Of a DNA stretch of 57,008 nucleotides, positions 38,879-46,713 are shown one piece after another. Positions within the stretch are counted from its first letter, which is position 1, and each line of letters opens with the position of its first letter. Origin of the DNA: Polaromonas sp. (GTDB lineage: Bacteria > Pseudomonadota > Gammaproteobacteria > Burkholderiales > Burkholderiaceae_C); NCBI RefSeq assembly GCF_012927415.1, contig NZ_JABBPF010000021.1:1-57008 (forward strand), written 5' to 3'. The position numbers were made by a program, and so were the translations under genes. The notes below the pieces were generated by a model. The model saw nothing but the letters and a program-made list of their open reading frames with translations. It did not search any database and was not told the origin of the DNA.

Positions 38879-40116
38879 GAAAATTCCTTCCTTCAAAAAC
38901 GTTGTCTTGGATCAGCGGCGAGACGCGGTGGCGGTATTCACCGCAGGTTTGACCGAGGTGGGTGAGCACCTGGCATATCTTTGGCAGTCCAACGGTGTTC
39001 GCCCTCGCAAGGAAGCCGCAGGGCAATTGACATCGAGCCGCACGGCTACATCGGCCCTTTTCGTATCGCGGACTCCTTGATTAACGGCGTCCGCAGCTTT
39101 ATTGACCAGTATGGCGACGCTGCGCATCGCAGCCAGACCCGGCATATCGTTGAAGCGAGAAACCGCTATCCCATTGGCTTGAAGCGAGCCGATGCCCTGC
39201 GCTGCATTGGCTGAATTGCATTGCGCCGCAACGCTTACAGCAAGACCTGTCGCCCGGCTGTAATCCAGCGCCAAATCGACCTGCATGGTATTGGCAATTC
39301 CGGTACCAAAGGCGCAGCGCGTCACCGTGCGGCCATCGATGACATACGCTCCAGCGTTAACTGCCTCAGCAATCAATTCGCAGTTGGTCTCGGTAAAATT
39401 GATGTCACATCCGATCATGTACATCAGCTCCAACGGCGCCATGCGGAAATCGCTGGCTTCGCAACAGCAGGCGTCGACGGTGACAGAGTCAGCCCCGCCT
39501 TCATGACGCATGCGCAGGGTTTTGACGTCATACGGTCGGGCGACACGGTTGACAATGAAGCCAGGCGTTGATTTGGCGTGGAGCGGAATTTTCCCCATTT
39601 GCTGGCCGTAATGAACAGCGTTTTGGCCAGCACAGGATGATTGGTAGCCAGATCTGAGACAGTTTTTACCAGCACCATCAAGGGGGCTGGATTGACGAAA
39701 TGCAGGCCGGAAAACCGCCCTGGATGCTGCAGGGTCGCACCGACCGTGTTGACGGAAATGAAGGATGGGTTGGTGCTAAAAAGGCGGTTCACACCCACGA
39801 CAGCTTCGAGATCGCTGTAAAGCCTTTGCTTGGCTTCCGGATTTTCGACAATCGCCTCAACAACCGGAGTTGCGCTGGCCAGATCGGATAATTCGTTAAC
39901 GGCAATCAGTCGCTCACCCGCATTGGCGGCGGCTTTCAATGCCAACTTGCCTTTTTCGACTAATTTTGCGAATGGGGCGCCGACATTAGCGCCTGCATGT
40001 TCAATTGCCTGTGCGCGGATATCCAGCAGTTTCACCGGATGACCCGAGGCTGCCGCAACCTGGGCAATACCGGCACCGGCACCGGCAACCGCCCACTTTG
40101 AAAGAGGAACACTCAT
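38877..40116 (-). pseudogene. paaH: Broken paaH (3-hydroxyadipyl-CoA dehydrogenase)
   Basis: A PaaH-type gene of about normal length with several lesions. The start MSVPLSKWAVAGAG is followed by AGIAQVAAASGHPV; the dinucleotide loop should read GAGAMGSGIA, so three residues are missing. A one-base loss in the run GGGGAAAA (about 39588-39595) shifts frame; sequence then continues IPLHAKSTPGFIVNRVARP and MAPLELMYMIG. Further on GIAVSRFNDMPGLAAMRSVAIL matches the C-terminal domain. A second shift near 39010 gives VGLPKICQVL, TCGEYRHRVSPLI. The stop is lost into paaI. Other conserved residues are altered too. In intact form the enzyme would oxidise 3-hydroxyadipyl-CoA with NAD. Confidence 0.85.
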
Positions 40117-40120
40117 CCGC

Positions 40121-40918
40121 TTAAGCCCCTGTAAAAATCGGGGCGCGCTTTCCTTTGAAGGCTGCAACACCCTCGGAGAAATCCGCACTCCAGCCCAATT
40201 CACGCATGAAACCGGCTTCCATTGATAACTGCTGTTCCAGAGTGTGGCCCGGGGCTGCTTGCATGGCTTGACGGGTGCGCACCAGCGCTTTGGTGGGAGC
40301 TATGGAAAGCTGTGCGGCCAGGGCATCAACTGTCGGCGCGAACTCGGCATCCTCCACGGCGGCCCAAATCAACCCCCAGTCGGCAGCCTTCTCGGCTGAC
40401 AGCTTGCCCGCCAACAATGCCAAACCCATGGCGCGCGCCATCCCAACGCGTTGCGGCAGGAACCAGGTTCCACCGGTGTCTGGAACCAGCCCGACCTTGG
40501 AGAAGGCCTGAAGGAACGACGCCGATTTGCAGGCGATCACCAGATCGCAGGCCAGCGCAAGACTGGATCCGGCACCAGCCGCAATACCGTTAACGGCAGC
40601 AATCGTCGGCACCCGCAGATTTTGCAGACGCAGAATCAGCGGCTTGTAGTCCTTTTCAACGACGTTGCCCATGTCTGGCGGTGGCCCGCCCTGTATGACC
40701 TGCACCTGCGGGTCTGACAAATCCTGCCCGGCACAAAAACCTTTTCCAGCTCCTGTCAGCACCAGCACACGGATGGTTTGGTCTTGCTGAACCTGATCAA
40801 GTGCGACACGCAGCTCAGCGTGCATGGCTCCATTGAAGCTGTTCATCTTGTCGGGACGGTCCAGCGTCAGGCGGGCAATATTGCCCTGCAGTTCAAACCG
40901 GATATTTTCAAAAGTCAT
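40121..40918 (-). CDS. paaG: PaaG, epoxyphenylacetyl-CoA isomerase
   Basis: Crotonase-fold isomerase that turns the ring epoxide to an oxepin-CoA and later shifts a double bond. The 265-residue product has LTLDRPDKMNSFN, VLTGAGKGFCAGQDL and AAVNGIAAGAGSSLALACDL (oxyanion hole), then FSKVGLVPDTGGTWFLPQ with the catalytic Asp. Ends FKGKRAPIFTGA. It follows paaN by nine bases. Confidence 0.94.
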   Translation of the reverse strand: MTFENIRFELQGNIARLTLDRPDKMNSFNGAMHAELRVALDQVQQDQTIRVLVLTGAGKGFCAGQDLSDPQVQVIQGGPPPDMGNVVEKDYKPLILRLQNLRVPTIAAVNGIAAGAGSSLALACDLVIACKSASFLQAFSKVGLVPDTGGTWFLPQRVGMARAMGLALLAGKLSAEKAADWGLIWAAVEDAEFAPTVDALAAQLSIAPTKALVRTRQAMQAAPGHTLEQQLSMEAGFMRELGWSADFSEGVAAFKGKRAPIFTGA

Positions 40919-40927
40919 GGCAATGCC

Positions 40928-42595
40928 TCAACCGTGATAACGGCGCTGGATAACCCGGAACCGATTGGCGACGAAAGCCGAATCTGAATAGGAGGCGTTA
41001 GCTGCAGGATTGCCGCCGGTGCCGTGGTAGTCGGAGAAGGCTGAGGACTGGTTGACATACACGCCACTGGTCAGGTTGATTGACAGCGCTACCTTGGAGC
41101 GCCAGGTAGCTGCGGTCATGGCATCAATCACATCCGGCTTGGTCGAGTAAATACCGGCAGTCAAGGCGCCGTGGGTGCTCACTACGCGCTCCGACAAGGC
41201 GATAGCCGCCGCTGTATCAGCCACTCTCACCACAAAAGTGATTGGGCCGAAGCGCTCTTCCATGTAGGATTTTTCGTCGGCAGCGTCACAAGCCAGCAGC
41301 GCCGGCGTGCGTACTTCAGCGTTCGGGAATTCTGGATTAACAAGTTTTTTCGATGCCAAGATCACTTGGCCTAAAGTGCCGCTGTTGGCCTCGTCAATGC
41401 GCCTCAGGGTGTCGGCAGACTGGACAGCGCCGAGTACGGCAAGAGCAACTTCCGGCTTTGCCAGCGTGCCCTCAATGGTTCGGGCGAGGTCATCGCAGAC
41501 ATCCTCGCAGGACTTGTGGCCTTCTTCAGTTTCAATCCCGCCGGCGGGTACAAAAAGGACTTGCGAGGTGGTACACATCTGACCGGAATACAAGGACAGC
41601 GTGAAGGCCAGGTTACGCAGCATTGACTTATAGGCGTCTGTGGAGTCGATCACGATGTTGTTCACGCCGGCTAATTCGGCATAAACCTGGGCTTGCCGAC
41701 AGTTGTCAATCAGCCACTGACCAAAGACATTGCCGCCGGTAAAGTCGATGGACTTGACCGCCGCATGGGTCACCAGCTGTTGTGTAGTTTCGTGAAGGGC
41801 CGCGACACACAGGGTGACCAGATTGGGGTCGATGCCATTTTCAGCCAGCACAGTCCTGACAATGCGCACGGTCATGGCCGCCGGCAAGATCGCGTTGCTA
41901 TGCGGCTTGACGATCACGGCGTTGCCTGTCGCGAGCGCCGCAAACAGGCCAGGGTAGGTATTCCATGTCGGAAACGTGCCGCAACCCACGACGACACTGA
42001 CACCCCGCCCAACCACCTCAAAATGTTTTTTCATCACCAGTGGTGGGTTTTTGCCCTGCGGCTTCTCCCATATCGCCTCGGTCGGCACGAAGCTTTGTTC
42101 CCGGTAGGCATAAGTCACGGCTTCCAGGCCGCGATCCTGTGCGTGCGGTGCCCCCGCCTGAAAAGCCATCATCCAGCCCTGGCCGGTCGTCATCATGACA
42201 GCGTGCGCCAATTCAAAGCTCTGCATATTCAAGCGATCGAGCATTTCGATACAAATGCCGGTGCGCCCTTCGCAACCCGCAGCCTGCCAGCCCAGCATGG
42301 CCTTTTGACCGGCATCGATCAAGGCTTGTGCCTCACACACTGGGTACTGCACGTTCAGTTCAACGCCGAACGGTGATTGCTCACCCCCCATCCAGCCAGT
42401 CTGCCCCGGCTGATCGATTTCAAATTTCTGACCCAGTTGCGCCTCAAAAGCATGCTTGCCGTCTTCAGCCGCTGTCTCACCATAAGTCTTCGGGCTGGGG
42501 ATTTCGTTATACGCAGCCCAATAACCGCGGGTCTGAATCGCCTTGAGCGCGTTTTCAAGTTTGGTGCGGTGTTTTTCGAACAGTGGGTGGACCAT
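40928..42595 (-). CDS. paaN: PaaN-type ring-opening aldehyde dehydrogenase
   Basis: A 555-residue aldehyde dehydrogenase-fold protein called PaaN in betaproteobacteria, taking the aldehyde oxidation role of PaaZ in the pathway; the hydratase part of E. coli PaaZ is missing, so ring cleavage may use another hydratase. The start MVHPLFEKHRTKLENAL with RGYWAAYNEIPSPK, then VVGCGTFPTWNTYPGLFAAL, SIDFTGGNVFGQW and LYSGQMCTTSQ (catalytic Cys) are visible. ATG 42595 has AGGA seven bases upstream. First gene of the long minus-strand unit. Confidence 0.93.
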   Translation of the reverse strand: MVHPLFEKHRTKLENALKAIQTRGYWAAYNEIPSPKTYGETAAEDGKHAFEAQLGQKFEIDQPGQTGWMGGEQSPFGVELNVQYPVCEAQALIDAGQKAMLGWQAAGCEGRTGICIEMLDRLNMQSFELAHAVMMTTGQGWMMAFQAGAPHAQDRGLEAVTYAYREQSFVPTEAIWEKPQGKNPPLVMKKHFEVVGRGVSVVVGCGTFPTWNTYPGLFAALATGNAVIVKPHSNAILPAAMTVRIVRTVLAENGIDPNLVTLCVAALHETTQQLVTHAAVKSIDFTGGNVFGQWLIDNCRQAQVYAELAGVNNIVIDSTDAYKSMLRNLAFTLSLYSGQMCTTSQVLFVPAGGIETEEGHKSCEDVCDDLARTIEGTLAKPEVALAVLGAVQSADTLRRIDEANSGTLGQVILASKKLVNPEFPNAEVRTPALLACDAADEKSYMEERFGPITFVVRVADTAAAIALSERVVSTHGALTAGIYSTKPDVIDAMTAATWRSKVALSINLTSGVYVNQSSAFSDYHGTGGNPAANASYSDSAFVANRFRVIQRRYHG

Positions 42596-42668
42596 TGATT
42601 TTTCCTGAATGAGGGGTGTGTTCGATGACATACAGGGAACTTCAGTCAACAACATTTTTTTTAAATCA

Positions 42669-42685
42669 GCTATATTTAATTTAGC
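42669..42685. repeat. GCTAT-N7-ATAGC repeat, copy 6
   Basis: GCTATATTTAATTTAGC, one arm base changed, in the paaN/paaX control region. Confidence 0.4.
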
Positions 42686-42700
42686 TCGAGGTTATCACAT

Positions 42701-42745
42701 AACGATTCATTTTGTTGTTACAAAACTTGAAATGTGTATCGCTTT
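42701..42745. promoter_or_regulatory. Possible PaaX operator at paaN/paaX
   Basis: AACGATTCA (42701-42709) and TGTATCGCTTT (42735-42745) are inverted half-sites separated by 25 bases. The right half with its left flank agrees at about 12 of 15 places with the E. coli PaaX box WWTRTGATTCGCGWT as I remember it. The same half-site occurs twice, inverted with 24-base spacing, in front of the importer genes. Confidence 0.5.
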
Positions 42746-42881
42746 TGTGCTAATAGCATGAGTTAAGCAAGCACGACGAAAACCATGATTTTTGTCAGTG
42801 AGAGAAAAACGACCCGGGCTCGTAAAGGCGTGTGGGCAGCTAAGATTCATGTTTTTATGTCAGTAGCCCCCGGTAATTACC

Positions 42882-43835
42882 GTGATTGATCCCATCCAGA
42901 AACACCTTGCCGACTTTCGGCAGCAAAGCCGCATGAAGGCAGGCTCACTGATAATTTCAGTTTTTGGCGACGCGGTTTTGCCGCGCGGTGGACGCATCTG
43001 GCTAGGCAGCCTGATTGGTTTGCTCAAACCGTTGCAACTGAATGAGCGACTCATCCGGACTGCGATTTTCCGCCTCGTCAAGGATGAGTGGATGTACTCC
43101 GAAGCCATCGGTCGTCGTGCAGATTACATGCTGACACCCGCGGGGCAGCGTCGCTTTGAAGAAACAGCTCGCCATATTTACGCGTCCAACTCTCCCATCT
43201 GGGATCGCCGCTGGCGACTGATCCTGACCGTCGGGGAGCTTGAGCCCAAGCAGCGTGAACGACTGCGTCGCGCCTTTTTCTGGCAGGGTTTTGGGGTCGT
43301 CGGCCCAGACTGTTTCGTGCACCCCAGCACGGATCTGACAACTGCCTTCGATGCGCTGATTACTGACGGCATGAGCGATTTGCTCAGGCATTTGATGCCC
43401 TTGCTTGCCGCCCGAGCTGGTTCAGACCTCTCTGCCAGTGATGCTCATATGGTGCGGCGTGCGTGGAACCTGGAACAGCTCGGTACGTCTTATGCCGACT
43501 TCGTGACTCGTTACCACCCTATTCTGGATAAGCTGCGCCACGGTGTGCAAAATGAAATTGACGACGAAAGCGCTTTCTTGTTGCGCACACTGCTAATTCA
43601 CGATTACCGGCGACTGTTGCTTCGGGATCCAGAGCTTCCCGATGTACTGCTGCCCGGCAACTGGCCGGGGCAAAAAGCCCGTCTGCTATGCAAGGAGCTT
43701 TACCGACGCCTGCTCGCACCTTCCGAGCGTCACATTGAACTGCATATGAAACTGTCCAGCGGCGTGACACCTGGCGCGTTACCCATGTTGGCTGAACGTT
43801 TTCAAACCGAAGATCCGCTGACGACCCCGGTTTGA
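42882..43835 (+). CDS. paaX: PaaX-family repressor
   Basis: GntR-like winged-helix repressor of phenylacetate genes that responds to phenylacetyl-CoA. The 317-residue product has the family start GSLIISVFGDAVLPRGGRIWLGSLI and NERLIRTAIFRLVKDEW, the ADYMLTPAGQRRF segment, and the conserved PIWDRRWRLI beta part, with a C-terminal domain ending around LLAPSERH. It starts with GTG at 42882; an internal ATG at 42933 would cut the N terminus and is less likely. Divergent from paaN. Confidence 0.93.
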   Translation: MIDPIQKHLADFRQQSRMKAGSLIISVFGDAVLPRGGRIWLGSLIGLLKPLQLNERLIRTAIFRLVKDEWMYSEAIGRRADYMLTPAGQRRFEETARHIYASNSPIWDRRWRLILTVGELEPKQRERLRRAFFWQGFGVVGPDCFVHPSTDLTTAFDALITDGMSDLLRHLMPLLAARAGSDLSASDAHMVRRAWNLEQLGTSYADFVTRYHPILDKLRHGVQNEIDDESAFLLRTLLIHDYRRLLLRDPELPDVLLPGNWPGQKARLLCKELYRRLLAPSERHIELHMKLSSGVTPGALPMLAERFQTEDPLTTPV

Positions 43836-43950
43836 CGCGCCCGTTGTGCCATACCTGCCTGATTCCGGTCCAAGCCAGACATTTGACCCATCCATTTTTT
43901 GCGCTGGATTGCTGTCCCGCAAACAAGGGAAAACCCTCTTGACAACTTAT

Positions 43951-43996
43951 AAAGCGATACAAATATGGTAAGTAAATCGTGTTTTTGTATCGGTTT
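43951..43996. promoter_or_regulatory. Possible PaaX operator before the importer genes
   Basis: AAAGCGATACAAA (43951-43963) and TTTGTATCGGTTT (43984-43996) are inverted, agree in 12 of 13 bases, and are spaced by 20 bases. The core TGTATCG is the same as at the paaN/paaX site. It lies about 130 bases before the first permease gene, near a likely promoter, suggesting that the importer is in the PaaX regulon. Confidence 0.6.
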
Positions 43997-44128
43997 ATTG
44001 ACAGAATGTTTGCTGCGTTTCAAAATCGCAAAGTTTGGGCGCGAAGCCCTTTACTGAAACGAGAAGGACAAAATGCTCAAGCAATCGGCCAGCAGGTTGG
44101 GTTTCACTCTAACGGGACAAGGCGCGTG

Positions 44129-45004
44129 ATGCTGGCCCAATTCCTTCAATTCCTTTTTTCGGGCATCACTGTCGGCGCAACCTACGCCTTGGCGGCGCTC
44201 GGTTTCACGCTGATCTACAACGCAAGCAACGTCATCAATTTTGCACAGGGTGAATTCATCATGCTCGGCGGCATGCTGGCGGTGTACTTCTCCCAAGCTG
44301 GGCTACCGTTGTCGGTCGCGTTAGTGCTGGCCATCCTGGTGCCCGCCATCGTCGGCGTGCTGCTGGAAAAGCTGGCAATCGAACCAGTCAAAGGGGCGGA
44401 GACGGTGACCCTGATCATCATCACCATTGGAGCTTCCCTGGTCATTCGCGGATTGATTCAGGTTTGGCTGGGCAAAGGCACGCACAGCCTGCCAGCGTTT
44501 TCTGGTGATGTCCCGATTGAAATTCTCGGCGCCACCCTGATGCCCCAAAGTCTCTGGGTGCTGGGCGTCACCGCTCTGGTCGTGGTGGCTCTCTGGTACT
44601 TCTTCAGCCGTACCCTGCACGGCAAAGCCATGCTGGCCACCTCATTTAACCGGCTGGCCGCAGAGTTGGTTGGCATTAACACCAGTTGGGTGCTGTTCAT
44701 GAGCTTTGCCATGTCGGCAGCACTGGGCGCTGTGGGTGGCATCCTGGTCACCCCGATAACGCTGACTTCTTATGACGTGGGCATCATGCTCGGCCTTAAA
44801 GGCTTTGTTGCCGCCGTCGTCGGTGGTCTGGGCAACGGACTGGGTGCCGTGCTTGGCGGCTTGCTGGTGGGCATCCTGGAGGCGATGGGCGCGGGCTACA
44901 TCTCTTCAGCTTACAAGGATGCGATTCCTTTTGTACTCATTTTGTTCATGCTGTTCTTCATGCCTCGTGGCCTGTTTGGCGGCAAATCAACGGACCGGGT
45001 GTAA
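44129..45004 (+). CDS. LivH-type ABC permease
   Basis: Inner-membrane permease of the branched-chain amino acid ABC family, 291 residues with about eight helices; LFSGITVGATYALAALGFTLIYNAS, NFAQGEFIMLGG and GKAMLATSFNRLAAELVGI (the ATPase-contact loop, EAA-like) are visible. ATG 44129 (MLAQFLQ) starts at the first helix; the frame upstream is not like the family. By context its substrate is probably phenylacetate or a related aromatic acid. Confidence 0.93.
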   Translation: MLAQFLQFLFSGITVGATYALAALGFTLIYNASNVINFAQGEFIMLGGMLAVYFSQAGLPLSVALVLAILVPAIVGVLLEKLAIEPVKGAETVTLIIITIGASLVIRGLIQVWLGKGTHSLPAFSGDVPIEILGATLMPQSLWVLGVTALVVVALWYFFSRTLHGKAMLATSFNRLAAELVGINTSWVLFMSFAMSAALGAVGGILVTPITLTSYDVGIMLGLKGFVAAVVGGLGNGLGAVLGGLLVGILEAMGAGYISSAYKDAIPFVLILFMLFFMPRGLFGGKSTDRV

Positions 45005-45006
45005 GC

Positions 45007-45939
45007 ATGAAAAAGAGTGCTTATTTCGGTCTCTACATCGTTATTGCCATTTTGCTGGTGCTGCCTTTTGTACTGCCCAACAGTTTTTACGTCGATCTGG
45101 CGATTCGCATGGCCATTAACGCCGTGATTGTCCTGGGCCTGAATCTGCTGATCGGCTTTGCTGGCCAGATCAGCATGGGGCATGCAGGATTCCTGGGAAT
45201 TGGGGCCTACGCTTCTGCCGTGCTGCCAACCCACTTCGGCTGGCATCCGCTGCTTGCCATGGGGTCCGGTGCTGTTGCCACTGGCCTGCTGGCTGCGCTG
45301 GTAGCCAGGCCGATCTTTAAATTGAAGGGCCATTATCTGGCCATGGCTACCCTGGGTTTAGGCATCATCATCAACATTGTGTTGCGCACGGAGGCGGCCC
45401 TGACCGGTGGCCCGGACGGCATGCCAGTACCTGCGTTGGGCTTGCTGGGCTTCGAGTTGTCGAGCGACAAGCACTGGTACTGGGTCGTTGCGCTGCTGCT
45501 TTCGGTCAGTGTCTGGACCTCGCTTAACCTGATCGACTCGCCGTTTGGCCGAGCGCTGCGGGCTTTGCATGGCTCGGAAGTCGCTTCCCAGGTCGCCGGT
45601 GTCGATGTGGTTCGCTACAAGGTCTCAATCTTCGTCATCTCAGCGGTCTTTGCCAGCCTGATGGGCAGCGTGACCGCACATTATGTGGGTTTTGTCACGC
45701 CCAACTTCGCCGACTTCTTTCATTCCATCGAACTGGTCACCATGGTGGTGATTGGCGGCATGGCCTCGGTCTATGGCTCCCTGGTCGGCGCCGTACTGCT
45801 GACCGCACTGCCGCAGGCGCTAGCTACTTTCGAAGGCTGGGAAACCGTCGCCTTCGGCGCCATCCTGATGATTTTCATGATCTTCATGCCCCGCGGCCTG
45901 GTGCCCACGCTGGCGGCTAAATTTGGCAAGGCAGCCTGA
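45007..45939 (+). CDS. LivM-type ABC permease
   Basis: Second inner-membrane permease of the importer, 310 residues and about nine to ten helices, with LGLNLLIGFAGQISMGHAGFLGIGAYASA and, in the ATPase-contact loop, SPFGRALRALHGSEVASQVAGVD. Its ATG is two bases after the livH-type stop; livG-type follows after two bases. Confidence 0.94.
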   Translation: MKKSAYFGLYIVIAILLVLPFVLPNSFYVDLAIRMAINAVIVLGLNLLIGFAGQISMGHAGFLGIGAYASAVLPTHFGWHPLLAMGSGAVATGLLAALVARPIFKLKGHYLAMATLGLGIIINIVLRTEAALTGGPDGMPVPALGLLGFELSSDKHWYWVVALLLSVSVWTSLNLIDSPFGRALRALHGSEVASQVAGVDVVRYKVSIFVISAVFASLMGSVTAHYVGFVTPNFADFFHSIELVTMVVIGGMASVYGSLVGAVLLTALPQALATFEGWETVAFGAILMIFMIFMPRGLVPTLAAKFGKAA

Positions 45940-45941
45940 GC

Positions 45942-46703
45942 ATGGCACTCCTTGAAGTCAAGCAACTCTGCATTCAGTTTGGTGGTGTCAAGGCGGTACA
46001 AAACGTCAGTTTCAGCATTGAGCCTGGCATTGTCTATGCCGTCATCGGCCCCAATGGTGCGGGCAAGACCACCCTGTTCAACCTGATCACCGGGGTTTAC
46101 ACCCCCACCAGTGGCTCCATTTTGCTGGACGGTGAATCCATCGGTGGAAAACCGCCGAACGAATTGGCCAGGCGCGGCGTTGCCCGCACGTTTCAGAACC
46201 TGCAGATCTGCATGAACATGAGCGCCCTGGAGAACGTGATGGTGGGAGCTCACTTGCGGCTGGACCGCAATCCGCTGAAAGCGGCGCTGCGTCTTCCTTC
46301 CATCACGCGCCGTGACGCTGAACTGCGCGAAGAGTCTGCGGAACTGATGCGCTTTGTGGGTCTGGAGAAATACATCCAAGCTCGCGCTGACAGCATGCCC
46401 TACGGAGCCCTGAAACGGCTGGAAATTGCCCGGGCGTTGGCTTTGAGGCCACGCATCATCTTTCTGGATGAGCCCGCAGCGGGCCTGAACCCGAAGGAAA
46501 CCATCGAAGTCGATGAGCTGGTGCGCAAGGTGGCCGATTCTGGCGTCACCGTGGTGCTGGTGGAGCACGACATGAAGATGGTCATGAACCTTTCCGACCG
46601 AATCCTGGTGCTTGACTACGGCAAGAAGCTCGCTGAGGGCACGGGCGATGAGGTTCGCAAAAATCCCGACGTGATTGCCGCCTACCTCGGAACGCACGCC
46701 TAG
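45942..46703 (+). CDS. LivG-type ABC ATPase
   Basis: First ATPase of the importer, 253 residues. Walker A GPNGAGKTTLFN, Q loop (ARTFQNLQIC), signature MPYGALKRLEIARAL (a divergent LSGGQ), Walker B IIFLDEPAAGLNP and the switch His in VVLVEHDM are all present. Overlaps neither neighbour, but is tightly packed with both. Confidence 0.95.
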   Translation: MALLEVKQLCIQFGGVKAVQNVSFSIEPGIVYAVIGPNGAGKTTLFNLITGVYTPTSGSILLDGESIGGKPPNELARRGVARTFQNLQICMNMSALENVMVGAHLRLDRNPLKAALRLPSITRRDAELREESAELMRFVGLEKYIQARADSMPYGALKRLEIARALALRPRIIFLDEPAAGLNPKETIEVDELVRKVADSGVTVVLVEHDMKMVMNLSDRILVLDYGKKLAEGTGDEVRKNPDVIAAYLGTHA

Positions 46704-46713
46704 AAAGAACTGC

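Larger units (their letters stand above)
42596..42881. promoter_or_regulatory. Divergent paaN/paaX control region
   Basis: 286 AT-rich bases without a gene between the divergent paaN and paaX. It holds one 17-bp GCTAT repeat (42669-42685), an inverted pair of possible PaaX half-sites (42701-42745), and no clear sigma-70 boxes that I would stand by. Confidence 0.6.

Noticed and set aside
43979-44128. Longer LivH-type start at 43979
   Set aside because: The extra 50 residues overlap the operator-like repeat and have no membrane-protein resemblance.
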